Shown here one piece after another: positions 15,313 to 27,762 of a stretch of DNA of 64,000 nt. Below the pieces are notes generated by a model. That model saw only the letters and a list, made by a program, of their open reading frames with translations. It was not told the DNA's origin and searched no databases. A program made the position numbers and the translations under genes. Position 1 is the stretch's first letter; each line of letters starts with the position of its first letter. This DNA is from Stachybotrys elegans (taxonomy: Eukaryota; Ascomycota; Sordariomycetes; Hypocreales; Stachybotryaceae), in the NCBI GenBank assembly GCA_020746835.1, contig JAGPNK010000001.1, positions 2,046,001 to 2,110,000 of the forward strand. Direction: 5' to 3'.

Positions 15313-15815
15313 GCACAGGCATGGTTCGGCGATGACGACGGCGGAGCAGAAGAGGGAGTATCAGCAATCAACTGTAGGGCGGTCGGGCGGGCGTCTTTGT
15401 TCCAGGTGCCGTGAGAGGGAGTGGGAGACATGACAGAGCTCCATCCGCTCCCGTCGCCTTGCGGCTTTTGTTTTCTGCGCTACCCGTGTTTCTTAGGAGA
15501 ACAAATTAGGTCCGGAGTTTGGGGGTTTTCAGCTGGGTTTAATGCAACCTGACACTTGATTTGTAGCAACCCCCCCTTTTTCCGAGAGTGACAATGGCGA
15601 GGAGCCTACGAGCATACGAACGAGCCTGGAGCGTTCATCGACTCCCGTTTCTGGGCCAAATGGCACTCGTCCGGGGAAGAAACTAGGGGAGGGAAATGGT
15701 TGCCCGCGCGCCAAAGCTGAGCTGAGCTATTAGAGATACTTCGTGAGACATACATGTTTAATCTTAACTTGACGAAATGGTTTCAAACGCAGAGAAACAC
15801 GGACAGAATATTATG
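15313..15815. other. Convergent 3' intergenic region
   Basis: About 500 bases between the ends of the Rab gene (+) and the RRM-like gene (-). No coding or structural feature is evident. It should hold the two 3' UTRs. Confidence 0.4.
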
Positions 15816-16996
15816 TCACCATTTGACTATAGATGTACGGAACACAAAATGCGAGCCTCTGTATCGGACTGTCCTCTGGTTCCAGTGGCGGTGGAACCGC
15901 TCGGCCTCAATGTCGTCATGGCAGATGAGTGCGAAACGCTCGCTCAATGGGAGCAACCTTTTACTAGACTGTGTAGCCTGTGCTTGGTTGGCTTGAGCCT
16001 CAGGCGCCTCGTCGAGGTTTAGATACATGGGCCTCGACGTGTTCCAGTCACACGTACGCTGCCTTCCGTCGAAATTGATGATGCGTTTGACATCGCTCCT
16101 TTTCAGGGGAGGCGAGATGTGCAGCAGGAGCAGAGGAGGCTCTGCGTCCAGGTCGAAGCCCTGCCCCTGAATCCTACAGGCCCGGGCGAGCCATTCGGTC
16201 CATTGAGTCTTGACAGCGCGGGTTGGGGTGATATCGATAGTAGTCAGGGTGCCAGGCGCGAGGGGGAAATCCTGGAGTTCAACCTCGGGATCCTGGTCGG
16301 GAGAGCGGAGGTGCGGTGGAACAGAGGTCTTCCAGAGCCCGTCGCGCGATCGGCTCTTCAGGCGGGCCAGGCGGTGCAGGCGGAGCAGGTTCTCGCGGTA
16401 AGCGGCGGCGCCCTCGGCTGTATTAATGGTGATCATGTAGGTACCATTGGGCTCGAAGGTGGTGGGGTGGCGCTGCTGCTGAACTGCCAAGGGGAGAAGG
16501 TTGTGAGAAACGGCTCGTCGGTGCGGCGGCGAGGGGAGATGATGAGGTGCTTACCACGCTTGATGGCTTGGTGCCAGGCCGATAGGTTATAGGGGGCGAG
16601 GCGGGCGAAGTCGGATGGGTTGAGGTTAGGACTTAGGCCCTTGATCCTGAGTGTGACAGTGGAGCTGTCTTTGGGAGAACGCTGCGCGCGCTGCACGGCC
16701 GTCACAGGAAGGGCATGGGGCGAGGCGTCTGGAGAGGCATCTGGAGAGGCATAGGGCTCCGGAGCAATTAGAGAATCGTCCAGGGCAGCTTCCGTACGGT
16801 CGACCGAAGCGTCATCTGTAGCGGTAGCCGGAAAGGCGCCAGGCGAGGCCTTTGGCGGTATCGGGCGCAGTTTCTGGAACGAAGGCCAATCCTTGGTGGC
16901 AGGAAGTTGGCTGGCGCAGCGGGAGGGCGAGTGGGAGAGGAGGCGCGCGAGCCGGAGGTCAGCAGTCGCGGAGGAGCGCCATTGTGAGCGGATCAT
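15816..16996 (-). CDS. Hypothetical protein with RRM-like segment, possibly mitochondrial
   Basis: Two exons read 16996-16555 and 16483-15816 on the minus strand, joined by a 71-base GT-AG intron, and encode 369 residues. I do not recognise the gene. The first ~40 residues are rich in Arg and Ser and nearly free of acid (MIRSQWRSS...LRLARLLSHS), which looks like a mitochondrial presequence. A repeat of SPDA units follows. The middle contains VTLRIKGLSPNLNPSDFARL and, after the splice, NGTYMITINTAEGAAAYRENLLRL, which together resemble the strand-helix pattern of an RNA recognition motif. A second such unit may end at residues RFALICHDDIEAERFHRHWN. An RNA-related role in mitochondria is a guess. 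The start codon is uncertain, because the frame stays open to 17188. Confidence 0.65.
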
Positions 16997-17929
16997 CCGG
17001 GCGGCGGGGCCAGAAGGACCATGAAGGGTGATTTCTGGCGGCGGCGGCCCACGCGAGAGGGGTGTCGGTGATGGGCGAGGGAACGGGGAGGTTGCGTCGT
17101 GGGCGGAAGATGAAGCTGCCAGCTGCGATGCGACGTCTGCATTGGTACAGCTTGGTGAGTTTTGCTGGTGTAGAGGTGGTCCGTGCATGATATACGATAA
17201 GAGACCCTTCAGAGACAGAGTCTACATACTTGATGTACAACAACCTCAGTCACCAAGAATTTGCATATAGGAGTATTTGGCAGAACTGTGAAATGAGTTG
17301 TTAATTAAACTAATTAAGGTCCTTTGTTACCCGGTGAAGCAAGGTAATTTACTCAACCATCTCTACCCCAAGCACATGATGCTGCCTACTACCTCTTATG
17401 TATGGGTTACGACATTCTGCTCTTGTCTGTATGAGCAGCCCTCCTATCCCGCAGCGTGATGGCTTCCGCCATTGTACGATGGCGCATCCAGATCGTGGGG
17501 GTCATAGCCATGATTCATCAACTTTAAAAATTCCATTCAGAGAAGAGTTGGGTAGAAAAGCTGAAGCCCATGGGTCTAGGTAGATGCGTGGTCTGTCGAG
17601 ACTGTTCACCCTAATTAAGTTACCTGTGTACCCCTGCTCTTGCCCTGCGTCCATGCCTACCCGTTTTTCCAGGGTGTCTCCTGCCCCTCCTGCTGCCACT
17701 TCCCATTGGCGTGGGGTAAAAAGAATTGAAGCACTAACAGCCCACCTTGCCACTTATTTATCACAGGCAAAGATACTTAACCTAACGTTTACAGAATAAT
17801 TCTGGCCTGGAATCTCATAGAAAGAACTGAACTTGTCCAACGGGAGTTTCAGCTCTCGCCACTCACATGAAGCACTCAGCTCGTGCAGCTCACCCAGACG
17901 ATACCGACTCCATCACATAACTCGCTGCA
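16997..17929. promoter_or_regulatory. Divergent promoter between the RRM-like gene and the AAA ATPase gene
   Basis: 930 bases separate the two start codons. The part next to 16997 stays open in the hypothetical gene's frame to about 17188 and could be coding if a farther start is used. The AT-rich core (17260-17350, with TTAATTAAACTAATTAA) looks like the promoter. No other gene is visible. Confidence 0.45.
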
Positions 17930-20314
17930 ATGCTCAAGAAAAGCCTAGACGCCAAGGTGCGTCCATACTCAACACCAAGCCTGGAAAAGGCCAGTCTTGC
18001 TGGCGCTGCCCGAATCTACATCAGCCGGGACTCTTTTCTCTCTCTGGCGGGAAAAATCGAAAATGGCCGCTACTGCATCGTGGAGAAGCTGGACGACCCG
18101 TCGGTTCCTGCTCGCAAGGCCTCCCTCTGGATCTTGCCTGAGAAGAATGTGAACAACACCGTTGCCATGATGTCCCGCGCCTTCCAGGCTGCGGCGGGGT
18201 TTACCATCGGAGACCAGGTTCGCATAACGCTGTGCGAGACCTCGACGCCCGATGCCGAGGAGGTTGTTGTGGAAGAGGTCAATCCTGACCCGGAGACCGA
18301 TGTGACTAGGCCACACTTTTGGTCAAACATGATCAGTCCATATCTTGGTAAATAATACCATCAACACCATTTTCTTCTTTATTTCTTCCTTTCTTTCTTC
18401 TTCTTCTTTTCTATTTTCTTTCAATTCTAACGAGACTCAAAGGTCGTGCTGAACTCATCTTTCCTGGCATGGTGTTTGAGGCCATCTCCTTGGGCACGCT
18501 CCGCAAGACCTTCAAAGTCATCTCTGTCAATGATGACACTACGGGGTTGGTCCGTTTCCAGTTGAATACCTCGCTTGTTCGCATCCTCTCCGGAGACGAG
18601 GAGACCGAACCTGTTAAGCAGGCTCCTGCTGGCGATCTTGTGCTCACCAAAGCCCCTGGCCTGTCGCATCCAGCCGCCGTCATCAACAGGTTTCTTCAGG
18701 GTTTCAGCAACCCGCCCAGCGAATACCGTTGCCGCAGGACTTGCGGGCTTGTCGTCCATGGCAGCTCTGGTATAGGAAAGACATTTATCCTGAAGCGCCT
18801 CGCCGATACGAACTGGGGCCATGTATACTGGATCAAACCCTCCGACAAGGTCGGCAGTATTAGGGATACATTCAACCAGGCAATGTCCAATCAGCCGAGC
18901 TTCATATTTATCGAGAAGCTCGAAACACTTCTCCACAAAGATGCCCAGCCTCTCGGCCAGAGAACCGAGGCTATCCGAGAAGGATTTGACTCCCTTGCTG
19001 CTCTCCTCAAGCCAGACAGCCCTATGCCACGCGTCGTTATCGTTGCGACCTGTGAGGACTACGCCACGGATGTGCCTGTCGCGCTGCAAGAGAACCATAC
19101 CTTTTCCCGCCATATTGCTCTTCCCAACCCCGGCCCCAAGGAGCGGCTTGAGATACTTCGGTCTTTCGAGTTCTTTACTGGCGATGACGAGGAGGAACAG
19201 GTTCTCCAACTTTTGGCGCAGAAAACACATGCATACAACCCTCGTGACCTCCGTAAGCTTGCTGGATACGCTGTGGAGGAGTTCGGCTTCCGGCTACGGG
19301 CCTGGGAGGAAGGGCAGGTATCCGAGAAGCCCAGACTATCTGTGGATGATGCGAACAAGGCTTTGACTGCAGTTGGGCCCAGTGCCATGAGAGACATTAA
19401 CCTCAAACCCCCCATCATTCACTGGCAAGATATTGGTGGACAAGATGACGTCAAGGGGGCTCTGAAGCGTATGATTATGCTCACCAAGGTCAGTCAACAC
19501 CAAAGCCCCTATGTTATTCAACGCCATACTGACTCCATAATAGCACCAGAAGATGAGTACCGAATTCCTAAAGCAACCGCCAAAGGGTCTTCTGCTGTTC
19601 GGTCCTCCCGGCTGCTCCAAGACGCTGTCTGCGCAAGCCATGGCTACCGAGTCTGGTTTCAACTTCTTCGCCGTCAAGGGCGCCGAGCTGCTCAACATGT
19701 ATGTGGGAGAGTCAGAACGTGCGATTCGGCAACTGTTCACTCGCGCACGTGCCGCGAGTCCCTCCATCATCTTCTTTGACGAGATCGATTCCATCGGGGG
19801 GCAGCGAGGCGAGGGTGGCTCTCGTAGCTCAGGGTCCGTCAACATGCTCACTACCCTGCTCACGGAGATGGATGGTTTCGAATCGCTCAGAGGGGTCCTT
19901 ATCCTCGCCGCCACCAACCGACCGCAGTCCATCGATTCGGCACTGCTGCGCCAAGGCCGTTTCGACCAGATCCTCTACGTCGGCCTTCCGGACCATGCCA
20001 CGAGAGAGGCCATCTTTAACGTGAACCTACGGCATCTGAGAACGCAAGACATCAACGTTACAGAGCTAGCTACCCGTACCGCTGGACACTCTGGCGCAGA
20101 GATTACGGGAATATGCCAGAAGGCTGGCATGGCAGTGTTGTGGCCCTATCTGGAGGCTCTGGAAACCAACGGCGAAGGCGAGGCGCCCTTGCCAAGTATA
20201 ACCATGGATAACTTCCTAGCTGCGATTAAAGGTTCTAGGAGAGGTGTTACGGCGGAAATGCTAGAGGAATACCGGGCCTGGGAAGAAAAGTTTGAGGCCA
20301 GCAAAAAGTACTAG
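17930..20314 (+). CDS. AFG2/Drg1-like tandem AAA ATPase
   Basis: Exons 17930-18347, 18443-19488 and 19544-20314 encode 744 residues with an N domain and two AAA modules. The D2 module is canonical: Walker A GPPGCSKT (508-515), the form typical of Afg2/Drg1, then FNFFAVKGAELLNMYVGESE, Walker B FFDEID (Asp567, Glu568), the sensor segment AATNRP and LLRQGRFDQ. The D1 module keeps a Walker A (GSSGIGKT, 246-253), but the Walker B position reads FIFIEKLE, with Glu297-Lys298 in place of Asp-Glu, so D1 probably binds but does not hydrolyse ATP. Yeast Afg2 releases Rlp24 from pre-60S particles in the cytoplasm. The assignment to Afg2 rests on D2 and the layout; a diverged paralogue is possible. Confidence 0.82.
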
Positions 20315-20434
20315 TTGTACAGTACATGATAGAGTAGGCACGTACAATGGAGGGCAGCAAAATGTTTAGATGCTGCATGAATCACAAGACATCTAACCAG
20401 CCTTGAACTCGCTACAACCTTCTTTCCTCAACAG

Positions 20435-21937
20435 TCATGTCCTTCTCTGACCACAGAGTCCGCATATTCCACAGTCTCCCGAGTTCAGATACGTACTCTC
20501 CTTACACGACTCCCCAGTGCAGCTCCAGGCATTCTTCGTGACCCTCGGATCCAGGACGTTGGCGCACATACCGCAAGTCGCCGACATGGCCTCGTTGGCG
20601 TATGAGCAGACGGAACATGGAACTGCACCGCCATCCTGGAGATGTTGCTGCGGGCTCTTGGATGTATCTATGGGTTCCTTTGATGTTCTGGAAGGAGTCC
20701 CTGCCCCGGCTCCTACGGTGGTGTCTGGGCCGGTTGAAGACGCTGGCAGCACCTCGGCATCGTCTTCCGAGTCCAGGAGTTCGGACTTGATAGCCTCCTC
20801 TCTCTTCGGCGCGCGGCCAGGGATTGACCCCGATTCTACCTGTGAACCTCTTGCGCTGCGATCGTTGGGCTGCTGCCGTGCCGAAGGTATCGAGCGGAGC
20901 ATGCTCTGCAGCTCGTCGAGCTCATTCTTGACTTGCACGTCGTCGGTGTCCTCGCCCTCGCACACCTTGACCATGCTCCTCCCCTTGTCGTCTGTGAGCG
21001 GTGCGCCGTTGGCATCGCGAGCGACGGGGCCGCTCGCATCCTGGGACTCGTCTTCCTCGTAGTCGGCATCGCTGCCGGACTCTGTCTCGCTTTCGTCCTT
21101 GACCTCTTCCTCCTTTGTCTCTTCCTTGGGCTGCGAGAACCGAGCCAGCGCCGCCGCAGCTCGTAGTTCCCGCCCGCGAGCGCTGCCGGCTACGCGCGGC
21201 TTCCCCTGCACGCGCTTGCCGTTCTCGAGCTTCACCTTGACCTCGTCATCTGCGCCCAGGGCGACGCCGTTTTTGCCAAACTTTTTGAGTATCCTCTTCT
21301 CCTTCCTCTCCTGGTATGTCGGGTTAGGCTTCGCTTTCCGCTTGCGCCGCCGTGACCTGTACGTTCCGCCACACAGGTGCTCTGGCAGGACCTCGTCGGG
21401 CTGCACGGCGTTGCGCTCCCACTCGGCGGTGCCCAGACTGATGCCCCTGCCCCAAATGCCCTCGCCAATGTATGACTTGCTCCAAAGACCCTGCATCTGC
21501 GCAGCGTACTGATTCCTCACAGCCCAAAAGGCACGCGAATGGTTCATCTGCTTGCAGTGGGCGAGCTCGTGCATCATGACCATCTGGACGTACTGGAAGG
21601 GAAGCCATCGGCCAGTGCGCGGTGATTTGAGCACAAGCTGTATGACTTCTCCGGCGTTGAAGTTGCGCCCGACAAACTCTCTGTTTGGTTCGTATTCCTC
21701 CAGCGACATGACGTAGAGATGGTGCTCACGCATGATAGGGACTACATGCACAAGCTTGTAAGTAAATCATGGATATGCAACCCGCTCGACGGGCTCGAAC
21801 CTACCACACTGCGCAGCGATGCGCTCTAAAAAGTCCTGGGCTGTTCTTTCATCGGGACCTTGTAACGGCTTGATGAAGACGATGTTTGGGTTTGGCTGTG
21901 ATCTTTTGGCATTCAGCCGTTGCACGCCCCAAGGCAT
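20435..21937 (-). CDS. WSS1: Wss1-type WLM-domain metalloprotease
   Basis: DNA-dependent protease of the Wss1/SPRTN class that digests DNA-protein crosslinks and SUMO-modified proteins. Exons 21937-21805 and 21741-20435 encode 479 residues. The zincin motif HELAHCKQMNH occupies 102-112, with the conserved Phe shortly after (RAFW). The start MPWGVQRLNAKRSQPNPNI is typical of fungal WLM proteins. Past the catalytic domain come a Lys/Arg-rich stretch, a long Glu/Asp/Ser-rich disordered part, and two C-terminal Cys-rich segments: CSVCSYANEAMSATCGMC is a RanBP2-type zinc finger, and a second set lies at CTGESCK...CGICGLC. These usually bind ubiquitin, SUMO or partner proteins. The intron is 63 bases. 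The gene is tail to tail with the AAA ATPase gene, 120 bases apart. Confidence 0.92.
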
Positions 21938-22446
21938 GGCGGACACACACAGTCGGGCACTAGCACTCTCACAAAAAGGACCTCGGAAGATGGCGAATGA
22001 ATGATCAAATCATGGAAAGAAAGATTGGGGAGATAGAGGACCGATGGTGATGGTGATGGCCTTTGGGTTGGTGAATTAATTGGTGGGGTGAGGGCGTGAA
22101 GACGCATCCAAACACGTCGAAATGCAGTCGCCACCACGCGAGATCAGGTGACGTCCACCATCATCAATCGCTTCACTTGCACAACTGGGAAATAACAATG
22201 AAAGAACTTACTAGGGCACTCGGAGAGTTTAGGCTTCATACAGAGCATTAATTAGTTCCTTTTCTACGGACTGAAATGTATGTTGGCATAGTGGACAACA
22301 TGGTGCGTTCGTAGTCATCTCACAGCATTGTATAATCTACATATATTCATTCCGACAATTGAATCAATCCCATGAAGCTTCGTGCCTTTATTCTAAAACC
22401 CGTCTAAACCTTAATCATATTCCTCCTTCACTCCTGGGTATCCTGT
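21938..22446. other. Promoter of the Wss1 gene and 3' region of the sulfate permease gene
   Basis: About 500 bases of A/T-leaning intergenic DNA with no gene. Both flanking genes are on the minus strand, so it holds the WSS1 promoter and the permease 3' UTR. Confidence 0.4.
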
Positions 22447-24983
22447 CTATTCTATCGACTGTGCTCGCGATGCTGCCCGAAGCTCCTGTCGGGCCTCTGC
22501 ATTCGCAATGGCACTTTGCACCGCACTCGTCAAGTCTACGTGGAAGAGAGGCTTGTCCCAGCTGTGAACTGTAGCACCTCTACGTGGGCTCCCTGGCAGA
22601 GACTCCACTCGCCGATTATGACTTCGAACTGGTTGGCATGCCCCCGCCCTCTCCTCGTCGCTCGCTTCTTCGGAGACGAGCAGCAACTCCTTGTTGGCAT
22701 TCTCTTCTGCGAGTGCAGCGGCCGAGTCATCGCCCCCTATTTCAGCAACGCTAAAAATCGACTTCCATCTATGATAGATTCCATCCCTGGGCTTGGTGGG
22801 CACGCCGAAGCCTCCAGCGACAAGAGCTCGTTTCGTCCATCGATTGTTGATACAAGCGATATGCCAGTCCACCACATCTGGAGATACGTACGTATCCAGT
22901 TGATTCCGCACATCGATGAGGCGCTGCACCGAGGTGATGTCAACATTGTTAACGGCGCTAAAGTCCAAGATGATGGCTTTCAGTGTGGGCAGAGCCTGAA
23001 GACTGGCATCCTCTTGGGATTTGGCTGCCATTGAGAGTCCGGGGTTGTTCCATGGTCGATCTCCCTTGCGTTCGTATACCTCTGGGCGGCTGCGGCGCGT
23101 TTGCCCCAGGATAAACTCTGTCAAGAAATCCAGGGCCGTGTTGGCGTTTGGGTAGTTGAAGCCCTCGGAGAATCGGTAGATGAAGATGCCCGGGTACGGA
23201 TTAAATATTGCAATTTCGGGGTTAGAGCCATCGCCGTGATCAAGTGGTAAAAACACGTTCCGGGTTGTATCCACAGATGGTTGAAATGTCCCGTATTTGC
23301 CAACCACCTGTCTGTGATGATCGCCAATGATGTGGTCGCCCAGGACAGAATGAACCTTGACCTTGCCGAGAAATCGTCCGCGGGCTTTCAGAATCCGATA
23401 AAGAAATACGCAAGCGGAGAGACACACGGTTGCGTACAGCCCGTCTTCGATGTGGCCGAAGATGCTGACTATGACACCGACAAAAAAGATGAGCACCTCG
23501 AGAGGGGCTACTCTCCAAAACTGGCGAATGGTGTCTCGAGAAGTTAGTAGGTCGCCGACGGCATGGATGATCACCGCGGCCAGAGTTGCGGTAGGGATGA
23601 AGAAGAACACATCGGTGAGCAGAAACATGGCAAGTAGGACTACCACGCCCGCGGTAATGCCTGCAGCCGGAGTTCGTACACCAGCCTTGGACTGGATGGC
23701 CGTGCGACTAAATGACCCGGTGGAAGAATAACCGCCAAAGAATGGGCTCAAGATATTTGTAACTCCAATAGCCACCATCTCTTGAGAAGGATCAATGGTA
23801 TAGTTGTTTACTCTGCCAAATGATTTGGATATGGCCATGTGCTCAACAAGCATAACAATGACAGTGGCAGGCAAATGATGGCCTATCTTGCTTGCCAGGT
23901 CATGATCCATATCTGGCAATATCACTCTCGGAAATCCTGTAATGCGTGTCAGGATTATGCTTCATCAGAAAAACAGGAATCTGCCATTCGCTCACCTCTG
24001 GGAACTGCGCCAAGTATCTTAATGACAGGATTGTCTTTATGAGAGACATTGAGGGCGAAGCTGATACAGGTGTATAACACGATGATGAGTACAGATCTCA
24101 TGGTATTGATGAAGAATAGCAGGCGTTTTCGCCTTGGGTATTTTGCAGCTGCCCAGCTGAACGTATGCCGTATGAGGTAGAGCATGGCCAATGTTGAAAG
24201 TCCCACGGCAGCATCCATGTTGTTTCCAGGAAGATGGGCAAGGGTATTGAGCAACACCTTGTAGGGCGCCTCCCTATTGGAGAACCCGGAAGCTCCTAAC
24301 AACGCAGGAAGCTGGCTCACGACAATCGTGATGGCAGAACCTGTCATAAAGGCAGAAAGCGAAGTGATGGATATCAAATCAATCAGATAGCCAAAACGAA
24401 GCAGCCCCAAAGCCAGCACAACACTGCCTGCGATGACAGATACGGCGGACGCTATGGTATGGGCCGGCAAGTCTGAACGAGTCATTCTGACATCGTCAAT
24501 AATATTCCCGACGACAGTTGAGAGGACAGCGACGGGACCGATCGAGATGTCCTTGGAAGTACCAAAGATCCAGTAAATCATGACGCCAATGAATGACGAA
24601 TACAGGCCATATTGGGGTTCAAGGTTGGCCAACAGAGCATAAGCCATCGACTGAGGGACAACCACAGCACCGATCGTGATGCCGGCGACGATATCTCCTG
24701 CTGCCCACTGGGTGTTGTAGTGCCCGACCCACGACAAGCAGGGAAACAAGGAATAAAGGTAGTCGTGCACCGCCTGTGGGGATGGGACCTGGTCTCGGAG
24801 CCACTCCGCAGTGGTCGGAGGGCCCTCGACGAACGCATCCGTGCTGTGTGCATAGGTAGGGATGAAGTATTCATCCTCACCTGCGGTATTGGCCTGGTCG
24901 TTTGAAGCTTTGTCCTGTTGGTCGGTTTTTGTGCCTAGGAGCATGGCCAAGAAAGGCCCAGGATTGGTAGTGTTGTTGGACAT
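22447..24983 (-). CDS. SulP-family sulfate permease with STAS domain
   Basis: Plasma-membrane sulfate/proton symporter. Exons 24983-23996 and 23936-22447, with a 59-base intron, encode 825 residues. After an ~85-residue cytosolic start, the transporter region opens with DIVAGITIGAVVVPQSMAYALLANLEPQYGLYSSF, here cited as the SulP signature at about residues 112-146, and ISIGPVAVLSTVVG. About 12 hydrophobic segments follow to about residue 510. The C-terminal STAS domain contains LKAIILDFSAVNNVDITSVQ near 648-667. A Ser/Arg tail closes the protein. It matches the Neurospora CYS-14 and yeast SUL1/2 class. The chosen ATG (24983) precedes NNTTNPGP; no ATG occurs upstream before a stop. Fungal SulP genes are normally induced by sulfur limitation, though I did not find a definite CYS3-type site. 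Confidence 0.94.
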
Positions 24984-26350
24984 GGTCCTCCTTGCCAGAT
25001 CTGGTATTCTAGCGGCGTGTGGGAATCGCCCGGCGTGAGTTGACAACCTAGTGGGTAGAACTGGCTGGTATGGTGATCGCGCTCAGCCGTAGAGAGAGGA
25101 GTAACGAAAGGAAGAAGACAGGGCGAGTTGCAACATCCGCATCGTGGACTCGCAAGCAGTAGACGAGGGCAAGACCGCCACAGAGAAGACGAGGCTCGAG
25201 GTCGAAAAAGGTAATCCGTGATATATGAGACCCGGACTGTCGGGTGAGGATGCGCTAAATAAGGAGGCTGACGAGTGGTGCCTTGGATGACCAAAATGTC
25301 GCCATCGGTCACACCCCTTGGACGCTAACAAGAAGGGATCCAAATGGGTGGGGATGCGGATTGTGACCGATGACCCGTGATTCTCTATTGTCTTTCCTCG
25401 TGTGGCGTAGAAGAACGGAGACTGCCACGTGTCAATCAAGACGGGATAAGCAGATGTACGACGGTTGGCGGTTGATGAAATTACCAAAGGATGACGTTTC
25501 TGTGGTTTTGTTGCAAGTCTGTTTTGAGACAGATGAAGTCGCTGCCTCTCTTTTCCTGGAAGCCCACAATAGGGCAAGGACCTGTTGGCTGAAGCGTCAA
25601 CTGTGCCCCGAAATGCAGTGAGGAGATGGCTGTTTCGTGATACATACCTTGCATATCCGCCGGGACCATGTCTTGGCTGACCCATGATGGGCACGAGTTC
25701 TCGACATTCCCATCGCCCACCATGGTCCCTTCCCAAAGGCGATGAGGTGACGTCCTTGCCTGGTGGAAACTTTGTTATCGATAAAGGGAACTAACCATGC
25801 CCCTCGGCCCACCTGCCCGTCATGACCACACCCAATAGAGCCTAGCGAGCCACGCTCAGGAAGGGCCCCAGCCACCCACCCACCAAGCACTTCAATCGCC
25901 TTGTTCCTTCAGGTACATGTACCTCTAATAACAATGGGATTTATCGGTGGATGTGATGGCCTTCATGGCGGCATCGGCCGAATACTACCTCACGATGTAA
26001 TTTATGATCGATTCTGTGATTCTAGTAGCTCTATTACAGTCAAAAAACAGCCTGACAAGTGCTCCGTACTGCCGCCACTCGGGCAAATGCATGTTTCAAG
26101 CGAGGTACCTGCAGGAGGTACCATTGCGTCCCGCGTGTCCCACAACCACTTCCAGCCACCCCTCTAACCTTCATCACACACGAAAACATCAGTGACGATA
26201 ATTTCATAGCCGCCATCATACTTCCCTCAACCCCATTTCTTATACCCAAGATACACGACAAGTACCAACTTCCTACTGTTGGTTCTTCCGCTCACATCCC
26301 CTCCCTCTGCCCTACACGGATGAATCGCCAGCCGGCCACGGCTTCCAACC
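24984..26350. promoter_or_regulatory. Divergent promoter region between the sulfate permease gene and BUB2
   Basis: 1.37 kb between divergent start codons. No gene is recognisable. A palindromic AGGTACCT at 26103-26110 is followed after five bases by AGGTACC (26116-26122). Both promoters must lie here. Confidence 0.45.
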
Positions 26351-27762
26351 ATGTCCAGCCCGCCACGAGATGCTGCGCGGGCCATTCCCGTCCTCCTCCC
26401 CAGCGCTGAGATACATGCGCCGCCCTCTCCCCGCACCCATCGAACCCTCCGCCGTCTGCAGTCTGCTCACGCCCTCGGCGCAAGAGCTGCCCTGACACCC
26501 CAGCCCTCCCTCATCTCCCAGCAGCGCAAGGCCGAGCAGCGCAATGTCTCGCCCACGCGCTCCTCGAGCTTGAACCGCTCTCCCCAGCGAGGCCGCGCCA
26601 ACAGCGATGCCACGCCGCCCCTGATGCATCAGATGAACACAATCACCGCTGCTAGGCGCGCCGGTTCTACCAAGCCTGTCTTCTCCCATGGCCACCTCTC
26701 CCTGCAGCATATTATTCGCGATGGGCCCAATGACGGCGACTTCCTCGGTGCCCTCGAGAGTGCCCGCTGGAAGGTCATTGACGAAGGAATCAAGAGTGCC
26801 GAGGATGGCATGGTATGACGCGAGCCCTTCCTCCATTCAGCCTGTCATCATGCTAACCCTCAATCAACAGTCTACCCTGCGTATATACGTCTGGCTCGTA
26901 CTTCTCGACGCACCCATCATGCCGACTGATGACTACCTCGCCCTCATCCACCGTGGTGCATCTCCCGCCTACGCCAAGATCCGAAACGACACCTTCCGCA
27001 CCTTGACAACCGACCCTCTATTCCGTCGCCGCGTCAGCGAAGCAAGCCTGATTCGTCTCCTCAACGCCATTGCGTGGAAGCTCCACGATGCCAACGAGGA
27101 GCAGCGCCCGCCGGAGCGTCCGAGAAGCAGCAGGTCCCTGCGGCCCAGGCAGAGCTTTACGGGAAGTGTGTCCAGCGTCGGCCCGGAGCCCGGTGTCTAT
27201 GTGCAAGGCATGAATGTCCTCGCGGCTCCGTTTCTATACGCCGCCCGCAGCGAAGCCGAAGCCTTTGTGGCGTTCCACTCGCTCTTGACACGTGAGTGTC
27301 CCGCGTATATCCGCGGGGCCATGGACGGCGTCCACCGCGGTCTTGCCCTTGTCGACAAGGTGCTGGCCATTGTTGATCCCAAGCTCGCCATGTATCTCAC
27401 GGCCAAGGGTCTCTCGGCCGAGATCTACGCATTCCCCTCGGTACTCACGCTTTGCGCCTGCACGCCACCGCTCCCGGAGGTCCTCCGGCTATGGGACTTT
27501 TTATTCGCCTATGGTCCTCATCTCAACATTGTGTGCATTGTGGCGCAACTGACTATTATGCGTGATCAAATTCTCAACTCACCTAGGTATGTTTCAATGC
27601 GCTGTATAGACAAGATCGCAATGCTAACGCCTGGCCAGCCCAAACAAAGTTCTCAGATCATTCCCTCCGTTGAATTCCGACCTCATCAAAAGCGTCACCA
27701 TCGGGATCATTAAGAAAATACCAGATGATGTTTACTTGGACATTGTGTCGCATGCTCTCTGA
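26351..27762 (+). CDS. BUB2: BUB2/cdc16-type TBC-domain GAP of the mitotic exit or septation network
   Basis: Exons 26351-26812, 26871-27586 and 27639-27762 encode 433 residues. Bub2 with Bfa1/Byr4 is the GTPase-activating complex for Tem1/Spg1 at spindle poles and holds back mitotic exit and septation. After a Ser/Arg/Pro-rich N-terminus (~110 residues) the TBC domain begins at LRIYVWLVLLDAP. The arginine-finger motif IRNDTFRT and the glutamine-finger motif YVQGMN are both intact, so a working dual-finger GAP is likely. The end, PPLNSDLIKSVTIGIIKKIP, is characteristic of this family. A ~25-residue Arg/Ser/Pro insert lies between HDANEEQR and PGVYVQGMN. All junctions restore the family sequence in frame. 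Confidence 0.9.

Noticed and set aside
25083..25736. Minus-strand open frame upstream of the sulfate permease
   Set aside because: Composition is random-like, and it overlaps the expected promoter. No in-frame connection to the permease start was found.
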